In this document: positions 1 to 9,074 of the stretch, piece after piece
How positions within the stretch are numbered: position 1 is the first letter of the stretch
Layout of the letters: the number at the start of each line of letters is the position of its first letter
From: Candidatus Kapaibacterium sp.
GTDB lineage: Bacteria; Bacteroidota; Ignavibacteria; Kapaibacteriales; UBA2268
Assembly (NCBI GenBank): GCA_937927515.1
Contig: CALBDO010000018.1
Coordinates: forward strand, 1-64,000
Reading direction: 5' to 3'
DNA: 64,000 nt
The notes under the pieces: generated by a model
Told to the model about the DNA's origin: nothing
The model's input: only the letters and a program-made list of their open reading frames with translations
The model's database searches: none
Position numbers and translations under genes: made by a program

Positions 1-16
1 AATTCTTGCATTGCAT
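1..16 (-). CDS. 5' end of a gene running off the left edge (MQCKN...)
   Basis: Only the first five codons are visible: ATG at 16-14, reading M-Q-C-K-N to the window edge. The start is preceded by AAAGGAGG with a six-base spacer, an ideal ribosome-binding site. The same leader, site and first five codons recur at 3102-3117, where they begin the HAF-repeat gene. By analogy a further exported protein probably starts here, but its body lies outside the window. Confidence 0.5.
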
Positions 17-222
17 AGTTAACCTCCTTTTGTGTTTTGTTAACCAGTTTATACTAATCATTTTGAGGTAATTTAATAAAAAATTTTTAGAAAATTTGCA
101 AAAGTTTTAACACAAATGATATTTTTATCTAGGGATGAGAAGCTTTTTTATTTCTGAGAATTCCGCCGTCTTCAAGCGATAGAAGTATACACCACTTGGC
201 AATTCCTTTGCATCAAATACAA
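1..222. repeat. Direct repeat copy 1 (T9SS tail + intergenic + RBS/start module)
   Basis: This is a ~222-bp segment repeated at 3102-3322 in the same orientation. I counted five differences by eye: two adjacent substitutions near 41-42, one near 60, one A-run indel near 85 and one synonymous change near 154. Read on the minus strand it holds the last ~30 codons of a T9SS C-terminal domain, an A+T-rich intergenic stretch, a strong Shine-Dalgarno site and the first five codons of the next gene. Similarity falls off abruptly after 222. Confidence 0.93.
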
Positions 223-1626
223 CTAAATGTTCGGCCGGGTTTAATTCCCCATCTATCAGTGTTGCTAATCTCTGCCGAAAGCATCAAAGAGTTTGAGCGT
301 CCACATTCCGTTTTGGTTAAAGAGAATCGAACCGTCGTTGTCTGTACAACTGGGTTAGGATAACACTTGTAGAGTATACCACCTGAATGAAAGCCCTCTT
401 TGACCGATGCTGGCCCCTCAACTTCACTGAGCAAGTACAAAACACTCGGTCCATCCTCGTGCATCAGCAGAGCAGCCCTGTGGGTTCGGTCGAACCAGAG
501 ATATACAGTGTAGCGAAAGTACGGGTATTTACTTTCAAACTTTACCCTCGACACATCAGTGTATGTACCATTGGGAAGAATCAGCGTGCACTTGTTGTTC
601 GACGCCGAGGCCAGGCAAACCTTCAGATGTGCCCCAAAGGGGTTAAGGAAGCGCTTCCTCGGATGTTGCAATAACGAAATCATCAATATACGTTGTGGAG
701 TCATCGGGACCGTCAACTGTAGTAGGCATAGCCAGGACGCGAAACCCGACACGCTCAGATTCGGGGATTGGCCAGAAGAAATTCTCTGTTACGCCGCCAA
801 TCCATTCCGCCACCTTTGTCCAAGGCTGGTCTTTCTGGCGAATCCATGCTTGGTAGATACCTTGCTCATTGGAGATATCGATATGGATGCGCACTTGATA
901 CCAACGACCCGCCAAGAGCGGAATTTTGTTTATGTTTTGGGAAAGCTTCTGCCTATTTGTCGGATATTCTGGGTCACCGCGAAAGTCAGCATTCCACGCA
1001 TGGAGTGCAAGGTAGCGTCCCCCAGGTGGAGCTGGGGTGTTCTCGAATCCACCGGAACCCCAACTAACCAGCCACTCATAGTCGGTGCGCTCATCGCGGC
1101 GGGAACAAGGATACGGTCCACGGCAGGGATAGAGCACTTTCTGTCGCCATGGGAAGCGACTCTCGGGTGTGGCATATGTCCAGAACTGAATCCAGACATT
1201 CGCAGGTATCGTCGTTAAGTCGCTTTCCGGCAAGCCCCCGATTTTTAGCCAATAGTCTGTTTGCCCTGTTCTGAATCCTTCGGGCGTACGAGCAGTTGAA
1301 GGAAGAGATTCCATAACAAGAACACGTGACCCGCGAATTGAGTCGTATCGGGTGTACAAGTAGCCAGAGCCCCGCCGAAAATGCGAGTTATTTGCCTTGA
1401 CATCAGACCAACCATGTTCACGGAATTGGATTTCGGCATTCGTCACGGAACGGGATACATCGTACTCGAAATCATCGAAAAAACGCAAACCACCCTGCGC
1501 GTGCATCCTTATCATAGCACCTTGCCATACCATAACGCATACCAACACCCTAAACACAATCTTTGTCACCGGAACATCTGCGAGCCGTATTCCAGCAATA
1601 CAATCGAACACTACTGAACTTACCAT
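125..1626 (-). pseudogene. Frameshifted secreted concanavalin-A-like protein with broken T9SS domain
   Basis: The intact first part (1626-643, 327 aa) starts at an ATG with GGAG seven bases upstream and has a signal peptide ending near MHAQ-GG. The body looks like a jelly-roll (concanavalin A/polysaccharide-lyase-like) domain, with a DDF segment at the start and YIDDFVIAT at its end. After the stop at 643-645, homologous-looking protein continues in another frame (to about 325), ending in a YPNP T9SS motif. It then shifts again near 325 and near 276 before the intact tail ELPSGVYFYRL...IPR* at 217-125. Three frame changes suggest decay, or sequencing errors if this is a noisy assembly. The region is much richer in G+C than neighbouring genes. 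The tail is nearly identical to that of the esterase at 3225-4415. Confidence 0.75.
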
Positions 1627-3101
1627 TGTAAATCTCCAAAAAGTGAGACAATGCAAAACAACATTTCAATTTTTCAGTTTAAGGAAGGTTTTTGCACGCC
1701 TCCTGTACCAAACCACATCTTACTTGAGTAGTAGCATGGGATGCTGATAGACCCGCGTACCAACAAATAGCCGGCATAGATACATTCCGGCTGGAATGCG
1801 GGACCCATCGAACTCGACCCTCTGCTCCCCTGCAGGCAGCCAGTCATCGAGCAGGGTTGCAATGTGCCTACCAAGTACGTCGTAGACCGCAAGACGAATC
1901 CGACCGCCATCAGAGAGCCGAAAGCGAATGGTGGTCGTCGAGCGAAAAGGGTTAGGGAAGGTTCCGAGAAGCTCCCCTGTCGGCTCGAATTGGTCAGCAA
2001 CGGAGCTGGGTCCTTGCGTATCCAACAGAAATGCTTCCGTGCGCCCCGTAGCGGCATTGTAGCCCAAACCCACAATATACCGTCCATCGGGCGAAATTGA
2101 GTAGGCATCACTTAATATCGAGCCATTCCTAATCATGTTGGAATAAGTCTCGTTTAAGTCCTCTATACCGCCTACAGATGTCCAGCGGAAGGCATGATTC
2201 TGATTGTTGGGATGACTTGCAGTGCCCACGATAATAGAACCGTCTGCAGAGACATCACGCGCTAAACTCAGATTTCCTCCCAGGAGTGCTCCAATATCTG
2301 CCATCACACCCTTTGACCAACGAAAAGCACGTAGACTTTGGCTGGCGTCTCCAGACCATCCGACTATGACTGAACCATCGGATGAAACGTTGCTCGCCCA
2401 ACCTTCGTAGCCGCTTGGCAGCACGCCGAGGTCTTGCAGTGTACCATTAGACCAGCGAAAAGCATGCCCTTCACCATTGGTCGTGCGTGCTTTGCCTACA
2501 ACGACCAAGCCATCGGAAGAAACACCATATGCGGCACTATATACTCCACCCAGCGTGCCGAGGTCTTGCATCCCACCTGAAGTGGTCCAACGAAAGGCAC
2601 GACCATAACCATTAGTGTCGTATGACCGCCCTACCACTACCGACCCATTCGAGGAAATGCCATACGCCCAGCTGTACCTCCCTCCAAGGGTGCCGAGGTC
2701 TTGCATCCCACCAGAAGCAGTCCAGCGAAAGGCACGGCTATCACCGTTAGCGTTCAATGCCCACCCGACGATAACTCCACCATCTGCAGAAATCCCGTAT
2801 GCAGCGCTGTTCCATCCACCAAGTGCACCAATATCTTCCATCCCACTCGATGCGGTCCAGCGAAAAGCACGCTCTTGACCTCTGCTGTTCAATGCCACCC
2901 CAATGACGACTGAACCATCTGCAGAGACGTCCAGTGCCACACTCCAATCACCTCCGAGCGTGCCCAGCCAGGTCAGGCTTTGTGCCGCTCCACTTGTCCA
3001 CGCACTCAGCCACACAGCGAAGAACAACACCACCCTCAGCACACTGTGTCTATTTCGAATACATCCGAACATTCTTCCAGGTACTTTGCCGAGAAATAAG
3101 A
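223..3101. other. G+C-rich island bounded by direct repeats
   Basis: The ~2.9 kb between the two repeat copies has visibly higher G+C (around half) than the A+T-rich rest of the window. It contains only the frameshifted jelly-roll gene body and the HAF-repeat gene. The composition change coincides with the repeat edges. No transposase or integrase is present, which suggests entry or exchange by homologous recombination through the conserved flanks. This is inference; a tandem duplication followed by replacement of the interior is an alternative. Confidence 0.6.
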
Positions 3102-3117
3102 AATTCTTGCATTGCAT
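1720..3117 (-). CDS. Secreted HAF-repeat protein with T9SS C-terminal domain
   Basis: 465 aa. Residues ~50-340 are a series of repeats of about 40 residues, each with a motif like RAFRWT..GG.QDLGTLGG..S.AYG.S.DG.VVVG. This is the extracellular HAF repeat pattern, expected to form a beta-propeller-like surface domain. The C-terminus (~375-465) is a T9SS sorting domain (FPNPF, VYDVLGRHIATLLD, IPAGMYLCRL). The signal peptide is preceded by an unusually long basic N-region. The first methionine has a near-perfect AAAGGAGG site, but its first five codons lie inside the direct repeat, and a second Met at residue 16 would begin a normal signal peptide. The start therefore looks grafted. Its G+C is high, like the neighbouring pseudogene. 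Ligand unknown. Confidence 0.85.
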   Translation of the reverse strand: MQCKNFLFLGKVPGRMFGCIRNRHSVLRVVLFFAVWLSAWTSGAAQSLTWLGTLGGDWSVALDVSADGSVVIGVALNSRGQERAFRWTASSGMEDIGALGGWNSAAYGISADGGVIVGWALNANGDSRAFRWTASGGMQDLGTLGGRYSWAYGISSNGSVVVGRSYDTNGYGRAFRWTTSGGMQDLGTLGGVYSAAYGVSSDGLVVVGKARTTNGEGHAFRWSNGTLQDLGVLPSGYEGWASNVSSDGSVIVGWSGDASQSLRAFRWSKGVMADIGALLGGNLSLARDVSADGSIIVGTASHPNNQNHAFRWTSVGGIEDLNETYSNMIRNGSILSDAYSISPDGRYIVGLGYNAATGRTEAFLLDTQGPSSVADQFEPTGELLGTFPNPFRSTTTIRFRLSDGGRIRLAVYDVLGRHIATLLDDWLPAGEQRVEFDGSRIPAGMYLCRLFVGTRVYQHPMLLLK

Positions 3118-3322
3118 AGTTAACCTCCTTTTGTGTTTTGTCGACCAGTTTATACTAATGATTTTGAGGTAATTTAATAAAAATTTTTAGAAAATTTGCA
3201 AAAGTTTTAACACAAATGATATTTTTATCTAGGGATGAGAAGCTTTTTTATTTCAGAGAATTCCGCCGTCTTCAAGCGATAGAAGTATACACCACTTGGC
3301 AATTCCTTTGCATCAAATACAA
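3102..3322. repeat. Direct repeat copy 2
   Basis: The second copy of the ~222-bp module at 1-222. It covers the first five codons and RBS of the HAF-repeat gene, the intergenic region, and the last ~30 codons plus stop of the esterase gene. The noncoding part is conserved as well as the coding part, so protein-level selection alone does not explain the similarity. Confidence 0.93.
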
Positions 3323-4415
3323 TCGAATGCTCGCCGGCTGACATTTGTCCATCGACAAGCGTAGCAATCTCGTTCCCCAGAACATCAAACACTTTGAGTG
3401 ATATATACGAGGCTTTTGGTAATGAAAAGTAAATCGTAGTAAAAGTATTAAACGGATTCGGGTAATTCTGATGTAGAGTAAAATCAAGTTGATAAGTATT
3501 GTTTAATTCAACGTTAGAAGATTTATCGGGCATTGGATGTGTTTCAAAGAACTCCCACATCAAATCGTTTGCAACAATGACTTCGGAAGGTTCATCACCA
3601 ATTAGGGTTTTTTCTCCACCTGGCCAAGAATGGCCACCATCATATGTCATATAAAGGTGAATTTCTGAATTATCTTCACAGTCTGTCCATTTGACAAATA
3701 GATATTGTGAGTCTTTTCTGATAATTTCTTTTTGAAGACACTTGTTCACAGACATCCAAACTTTGAATACAGAATCCAGAGGTGGATTATAATGCTTGCT
3801 AACACCACTGCCGATACCACCGGTAAAAGGTACGTTGGTATCTTTGAAAGAGTGAAAATGAATAATGGGAACTGGGCGTGATGGGGAACAGTCAGATTCA
3901 ATTACCATCGTTGCAGCAACTGGAGCAATTGCAGCTATTCTATTGGCGAGTTCATTAGCAAGACGATAACACATCATACCGCCATTAGAGATTCCAGTGG
4001 CAAATATTTTCTTACGTTCGATATTATAATCGTTACAAAGCTTTTTGATAAGTGAATCGATAAAGCCCACATCATCAATATTAAGTGACCGCGCCGCACC
4101 ACAACAAGACCCAGCATTCCAAGTTCTAATCCCAGATATTTTAATTCCTTCTGGATAGACAACTATGAAATTTGAAATATCAGCTTTTAAACTAAGTTTG
4201 GATTGATTTTCAATATTAAATGCGCTTCCAAACCCGCCATGCAAAGCAATAACCAAAGGAATAGGTTGTGTGTTTGTATAGCCTGGTGGAATATGAACAA
4301 GATAAGTTCTTGTCATCCCTTTGTAATGAAGAGAATCGTACTTACTAATTTGACAGAATACACTAAAATACGATGTTGCTAAAAGGAAGTACAAAACTGT
4401 AAATTTTGTTTTCAT
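3225..4415 (-). CDS. Secreted PHB-depolymerase/feruloyl-esterase family hydrolase with T9SS domain
   Basis: 396 aa with signal peptide (cleavage near residue 21). The alpha/beta-hydrolase domain (~25-290) shows the oxyanion HGG at 59-61, nucleophile Ser143 in GISNGG, and plausible Asp192 (SFKDTNVP) and His262 (GGHSWPGG). This matches the LpqC/PHB depolymerase-like esterase family, which acts on polyester or feruloyl-type ester bonds. Residues ~312-396 form a complete T9SS type A domain (YPNPF, VFDVLGNEIATLVDG, LPSGVYFYRL), so the enzyme should be secreted or surface-attached. It lies 36 bp downstream of the PNGase F-like gene on the same strand, possibly co-transcribed. Its 3' end is part of the direct repeat. 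Exact substrate unknown. Confidence 0.88.
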   Translation of the reverse strand: MKTKFTVLYFLLATSYFSVFCQISKYDSLHYKGMTRTYLVHIPPGYTNTQPIPLVIALHGGFGSAFNIENQSKLSLKADISNFIVVYPEGIKISGIRTWNAGSCCGAARSLNIDDVGFIDSLIKKLCNDYNIERKKIFATGISNGGMMCYRLANELANRIAAIAPVAATMVIESDCSPSRPVPIIHFHSFKDTNVPFTGGIGSGVSKHYNPPLDSVFKVWMSVNKCLQKEIIRKDSQYLFVKWTDCEDNSEIHLYMTYDGGHSWPGGEKTLIGDEPSEVIVANDLMWEFFETHPMPDKSSNVELNNTYQLDFTLHQNYPNPFNTFTTIYFSLPKASYISLKVFDVLGNEIATLVDGQMSAGEHSIVFDAKELPSGVYFYRLKTAEFSEIKKLLIPR

Positions 4416-4451
4416 AATATTACCCTATTTGGTCAAATATATTTAATTCAA

Positions 4452-7007
4452 TTAGTTTTTCCAAAGAGTAATAGGAATGATTTTAAATTTAGGACCAGCC
4501 TGAAATCTAATGAGATATAAACCATTCGAAAAGTTGGTAAAATCAAATCTTAAAGTTGATGAAGCATCCATTCTAATGTTTTGTGTTGCGATATTACATC
4601 CTATAAGGTTGAAAACATCGAACGTTATTTCAGAAATATTATCCGAGGAGCAATGGAATTCATATAAATTTTTGTCAATTTGAACAACAGAAAAGTCGAA
4701 GTCTTCGAGCCACTCTTCTATTCCGCTCTGGCCGGCGACGAATCCTCGTATAGGAACACTAATTAATGGATTTTTCTTATCATTTGATGCAAAAGTCAAA
4801 CTTGTAGAAACTTTGCCTGGTTTAGTAGGTTTGAATTTTACTAAAATCTTAATTGAATCCCCTTGACCAATTGTTAACTCTCTTTTCTGCCCAAATGGTG
4901 GTTCTATTTTCTCAATAAATAGACCTTTGGATTCACCAAGAATTATTTTTACGTCCCAGATAGTAATTTCTCTCTTATTTGATGGTTTTATAACTATTTC
5001 ACCGTAGTAATCGTTTCCAATGAAGGCGTTATCAAAAAACAAAGTATCGGGATAAACCGAAACTGTAGGCTGGTCTTCGGCAATAAAAGCGAAGTAAATA
5101 TTGGAGCCAAAATCAATATTGGGTTGAAAAATGTTAATATTATCAGAGGTAATAGTAAAATTTCCATCGTTCAATCCATAGATGCGTTTGTAGAACCAAA
5201 AGCCAAGCCCGCATTCATAAGCATTTTCGAATATCATTTCATAACAACCATCGTCAAAGATTTGTTCCAAAGCATAAGATTTGTTGGGTTCAGTAAACTC
5301 TTGTTCTGCGATTATATTTTGGTCTTTATCTAAGATTGTAAGTTTGTAAACCCAAGGGGAAGTTTCAAAAGGTAGTACATCGAAATTATTTGTTCTGATA
5401 TTGAAAGTTAAATTTTTGTAAATTGATGGTGGCAGTTCAAATTTTGAAAATCCAATGTTATTCGAAGGATATTCATCGAATTTTCCATTTACTTCAACGA
5501 TTTCAACTTTAAACACTCTAGACTCTGTCTTCCAATCTGCACAATCCAACGGAGGAAGTTCAATTGCTTTTATTTCGAGTGGACAAATAATCCCAAGCCA
5601 TTCATATGTATAAATTTTATAGCCAACAATGCCATAATTAATTTTAAGCTTATAAATTGTTTCAACTCCCCGATTTTTTACAAGAATTCTTGGTAAAGTC
5701 GTTGTTGGATTTACTCTTTTGTATTGGTCTTTTATGGAAGGTTTTTCTATGTCATAAACTTCGGCATCTAATTTAAAATTAAGCTCAGAATAGGAAATCA
5801 CATAAGCAGTAATTATCCAACGACCAATGGTATTGCTTCCGCTGGCATAGGGTTTATTATAAAACTCCATATCATAATCAAAAGTGAATGAACGTGTATT
5901 ATAAATATATGGGCTTAACTCAAAGTCGAATGGCTGGACTTCTGTCCCAGGGCACCAATTTGTCCTTGCAAAAAGCCATGTTCCGCCTTGTGGGTAGAGA
6001 GGATTGTCGGAGCATCTTCGCCATACTTCTCTTGTATATCTAATTGTATCGTTGACTTTAACAAAAGCCTTCTTTTTGCAAAACTCACAGCAATTGTCTT
6101 CATTACCACCAAAGCCATGACCAGTCTGCAAAACTTTCAATCTAAACATTTTCTCTTCCGGAGAAATATGAATTTGCTTTTTAGATACTTTATTTTCAAA
6201 ATTACCATCGTAAACCACATCGAAGAAATCGTAGATTTTCTGTAGCCGTATTACATTCCTTTCGGGTATTCCTTCAATGAAGTCGAAAGTAATCTCTATC
6301 TCTTCTTGTTGATTCGGAGCATCCAGATAAACCTTTCCACTTAATAAGGGAGCAAAATCCGTAACATCCATTGTCCATGTGAAACCATCACCAACGTCCA
6401 GCCCAATTCCGTATGGAGTTACAAATCTCATAATCTCAAACTGTTCAGTTAATGCTATTGGGTCTTGGTAGTCTATTCTCTTTTTAATTAAATACAATGT
6501 TGTATCTGCTGGTATTTGAATGGAGTCGAGTATATTCCCTTTTTCATCAAAGACGTAACGATAGTATGTATCCCAAACGTAGCGGTAGGATGTTCTTCGT
6601 GTTGGGTTTGTGCTGTCGTTGTAAAACTCCAATAGCCTTGGCTTTTTAGGCACCGAATCGATTATTAACTTTGTCCCTTCCAATCGTGGATTATAGTCCC
6701 AAGAAGTATCCCACATACAAGAATATTCTGTTTTGATAGTGCTATCTACACGAAAATTTGGAGCGAAAAATTGTTTGACAAATACCATTGCTAAATAATC
6801 CCATTCTCCACAAGGGCATTTGATTTTGTAGTTCATCAAGATTTTTTGAAAACTTTTGGTAGAGTCGGGGAATAAAAACCAGCCTCGTTGGGGTTGTCCG
6901 AACTTTATTGTGGTAACTTTTATTGTATCTCCATCTCGACAGTTGAGAGCAGTAAATCCGATAAGCAACAGGAATAAATAACACAAAGTAGTTTGTCTTC
7001 TTTTCAT
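4452..7007 (-). CDS. PNGase F-like secreted protein with choice-of-anchor and T9SS domains
   Basis: 851 aa with an N-terminal signal sequence. The N-terminal half resembles the two jelly-roll domains of peptide-N-glycosidase F. CxCGEWDY at 64-71 places Asp70 where PNGase F has its catalytic Asp60. GDGFTWTMDVTDF and TGHGFGGN...NCCEFCKK are further family-type segments. Around 665-770 is an ASPM/SPD-2/Hydin-like choice-of-anchor D domain, followed by a T9SS-type tail (FDVFNLIGCN, FSNGLYLIRF). PNGase F cleaves N-glycans from asparagine. The other catalytic glutamates were not verified, so the protein could be a binding or differently specific relative. The extension beyond the ~310-aa core is large. 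A ~140-bp A+T-rich gap separates it from divergent hutU. Confidence 0.75.
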   Translation of the reverse strand: MKRRQTTLCYLFLLLIGFTALNCRDGDTIKVTTIKFGQPQRGWFLFPDSTKSFQKILMNYKIKCPCGEWDYLAMVFVKQFFAPNFRVDSTIKTEYSCMWDTSWDYNPRLEGTKLIIDSVPKKPRLLEFYNDSTNPTRRTSYRYVWDTYYRYVFDEKGNILDSIQIPADTTLYLIKKRIDYQDPIALTEQFEIMRFVTPYGIGLDVGDGFTWTMDVTDFAPLLSGKVYLDAPNQQEEIEITFDFIEGIPERNVIRLQKIYDFFDVVYDGNFENKVSKKQIHISPEEKMFRLKVLQTGHGFGGNEDNCCEFCKKKAFVKVNDTIRYTREVWRRCSDNPLYPQGGTWLFARTNWCPGTEVQPFDFELSPYIYNTRSFTFDYDMEFYNKPYASGSNTIGRWIITAYVISYSELNFKLDAEVYDIEKPSIKDQYKRVNPTTTLPRILVKNRGVETIYKLKINYGIVGYKIYTYEWLGIICPLEIKAIELPPLDCADWKTESRVFKVEIVEVNGKFDEYPSNNIGFSKFELPPSIYKNLTFNIRTNNFDVLPFETSPWVYKLTILDKDQNIIAEQEFTEPNKSYALEQIFDDGCYEMIFENAYECGLGFWFYKRIYGLNDGNFTITSDNINIFQPNIDFGSNIYFAFIAEDQPTVSVYPDTLFFDNAFIGNDYYGEIVIKPSNKREITIWDVKIILGESKGLFIEKIEPPFGQKRELTIGQGDSIKILVKFKPTKPGKVSTSLTFASNDKKNPLISVPIRGFVAGQSGIEEWLEDFDFSVVQIDKNLYEFHCSSDNISEITFDVFNLIGCNIATQNIRMDASSTLRFDFTNFSNGLYLIRFQAGPKFKIIPITLWKN

Positions 7008-7169
7008 TTTTCCTCCAAACTTTGGAGTAAAATTATTAAAATAATATTTATTTCATAATTTGCTTTTTAAAAATATGCATTATAAAAAAAATAAAGATTG
7101 AAAATAAGCCCTTTCTTAAAATAAAGATTTCTTTTTTATTTAATTTTGAATTTTTTATGGTTTAAAAAA

Positions 7170-8822
7170 ATGAAAAATGTTAAGGTACCACGCGGTACGC
7201 AATTGACTTGTAAAAACTGGCAAATCGAAGCCGCCTATCGAATGATACAGCATAATCTCGACCCTGAAAATGCTGAAAAGCCCGAGCAATTAATTGTCTA
7301 CGGCGGATATGGCAAAGCTGCACGAAATTGGGAATGCTTCGATGCTATTTTAGATACATTGAAAAATATGGAGCCCGATGAAACTCTTCTGGTTCAATCT
7401 GGAAAGCCAGTAGCAGTTGTTCCAACTTATACACTTGCCCCACGGGTAATTATTGCGAACTCAAATCTTGTGCCTAAGTGGGCAACTTGGGATGAATTTC
7501 GCCGCTTGGATAAATTAGGACTGATTATGTACGGCCAGATGACCGCTGGAAGTTGGATATACATTGGCACTCAGGGCATATTGCAGGGTACTTATGAAAC
7601 TTTCGCCGCCGTTGCTCGACAGCATTTTGGTGGTGACCTTTATGGGCGTTTTCTCCTTACAGCTGGTATGGGTGGTATGGGTGGAGCCCAACCACTTGCC
7701 GCTTATTTCGCTGGTGCAGCCTCTTTGACTGTTGAAATAGATGAAAAGAGAATCGACAAAAGAATACACGATGGCTATTGTCAGTTGAAAGTTCATAGCT
7801 TAGACGAGGCTTTGTCTATCGTTTTGAAAGCAAAGGAGGAAAAGCGTGCTATATCTGTTGGATTGGTTGGCAATGCAGCGGAGATACATCCAGAAATTCT
7901 TCGCCGTGGTATCATCCCCGATGTTGTAACCGACCAAACTGCTGCTCACGACCCATTGAATGGATACTATCCCGCTGGCTATACAAAGGAGGAGGCAGAC
8001 AAGCTTAGAATTGAAAATCCAGAAAAATATTTAGAAGAAGCCTATAAGTCAATTGCCATTCACGTTCGCACGATGATAGAGTTTAAAAATCGTGGCGCGA
8101 TAGTATTCGACTATGGTAACAATATTCGCGGAATTGCTAAAGAATACGGTGGTGTAGAGAATGCCTTTTCGTTTCCTGGTTTTGTACCAGAATATATCAG
8201 ACCGTTATTCTGCGACGGCAAGGGACCATTTCGTTGGGTTGCGCTTTCGGGAGACCCCCAGGACATCTACAAAACTGACGAAGCTATAATGGATACTTTT
8301 CCGAATGATACAGCATTGCATCGTTGGATAAAAAATGCACAGAAGCATGTTCGATTTCAAGCGCTACCAGCTCGTATTTGCTGGCTTGGTTATGGGGATA
8401 GGATGAAAGCCGGGCTTCTTTTCAATGAATTAGTCCGCAACGGTGATGTTTCTGCGCCAATAGTAATCGGGCGAGACCATTTGGATTGTGGTTCTGTTGC
8501 ATCTCCATACCGCGAGACAGAAAGTATGAAGGATGGTTCCGATGCTATTGCCGATTGGGTTTACTTTAATTTCGCATTGAATGCAATAGGAGGTGCCAGT
8601 TGGGTCTCTTTCCATCATGGTGGCGGTGTAGGAATGGGCCTGGCTTTGCATGCTGGAATGGTTGTAGTTGCCGATGGTACCGACGAGGCAGAAATTAGAT
8701 TAAAGCGAGTCCTTACTTACGACCCAATGACTGGTATTATACGCCACGCCGATGCAGGGTACGAAAAAGCTATTGAAAACGCTAAAAAGTTTGGCATAAA
8801 AATTCCTATGTTGAAATTTTAA
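7170..8822 (+). CDS. hutU: Urocanate hydratase
   Basis: 550 aa, the family's usual length, if translation starts at ATG 7170 (MKNVKVPRG); an upstream in-frame TTG at 7146 would add eight residues. Urocanase converts urocanate to 4-imidazolone-5-propanoate with tightly bound NAD+, step two of histidine degradation, in the cytoplasm. Family blocks are clear: [22 protein letters not shown] N-terminus, [25 protein letters not shown] near residue 404, [19 protein letters not shown], and the glycine-rich [10 protein letters not shown]. No hutH, hutI or hutG lies nearby, so the pathway is dispersed. No clear Shine-Dalgarno site precedes the start. Confidence 0.97.
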   Translation: MKNVKVPRGTQLTCKNWQIEAAYRMIQHNLDPENAEKPEQLIVYGGYGKAARNWECFDAILDTLKNMEPDETLLVQSGKPVAVVPTYTLAPRVIIANSNLVPKWATWDEFRRLDKLGLIMYGQMTAGSWIYIGTQGILQGTYETFAAVARQHFGGDLYGRFLLTAGMGGMGGAQPLAAYFAGAASLTVEIDEKRIDKRIHDGYCQLKVHSLDEALSIVLKAKEEKRAISVGLVGNAAEIHPEILRRGIIPDVVTDQTAAHDPLNGYYPAGYTKEEADKLRIENPEKYLEEAYKSIAIHVRTMIEFKNRGAIVFDYGNNIRGIAKEYGGVENAFSFPGFVPEYIRPLFCDGKGPFRWVALSGDPQDIYKTDEAIMDTFPNDTALHRWIKNAQKHVRFQALPARICWLGYGDRMKAGLLFNELVRNGDVSAPIVIGRDHLDCGSVASPYRETESMKDGSDAIADWVYFNFALNAIGGASWVSFHHGGGVGMGLALHAGMVVVADGTDEAEIRLKRVLTYDPMTGIIRHADAGYEKAIENAKKFGIKIPMLKF

Positions 8823-8898
8823 TTAAATTGAAACTTTTTGTTACATTTTGTGTCTATATATTTTGAAATGGAGAAAAATTTTTAATTGTTTATAGATA

Positions 8899-9061
8899 TT
8901 TTAAATTACACCATAAAACGAGGGGCTATGGATTTTTGATACCTATTTAATGAATTAGTTAAGATATGACAAAAGGAGCGAATAATGCGACATTTTTACG
9001 GAATTTTATTGACAAATTGTCGGATTTTATTTTTACCCTCGGAAAATGGTGTAATTTAAAA
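8899..9061. promoter_or_regulatory. 16-bp inverted repeat enclosing the sigma-factor leader
   Basis: TTTTAAATTACACCAT at 8899-8914 and its perfect reverse complement at 9046-9061 enclose 131 bp. The right arm ends three bases before the AAGGAGG of the downstream ECF sigma gene. The repeat could be a regulator-binding pair or a long-range mRNA stem controlling access to the ribosome-binding site. The enclosed DNA holds a 24-codon ORF, a TTGACA hexamer (9009-9014) and a three-codon mini-ORF. Confidence 0.55.
8985..9059 (+). CDS. Possible 24-aa leader peptide upstream of the ECF sigma gene
   Basis: ATG at 8985 has AAAAGGAG six bases upstream and encodes MRHFYGILL...SENGVI, with a stop at 9057-9059, 15 bases before the sigma-factor ATG. 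The ribosome-binding site is as good as those of real genes here. It resembles no family I recognise. A translated leader coupled to the sigma gene is plausible. Chance is also possible given its length. Confidence 0.35.
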   Translation: MRHFYGILLTNCRILFLPSENGVI

Positions 9062-9074
9062 TAAAGGAGGACCT

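Noticed and set aside
559..1218. 219-aa plus-strand ORF
   Set aside because: It is antisense to the jelly-roll pseudogene in the G+C-rich island, where long spurious ORFs are expected; no RBS or recognisable motif.
2150..2960. Regularly spaced repeats suggesting a CRISPR-like array
   Set aside because: They are coding repeats of the HAF protein (about 40 residues each) in frame; spacers are not unique and the repeats are not palindromic.
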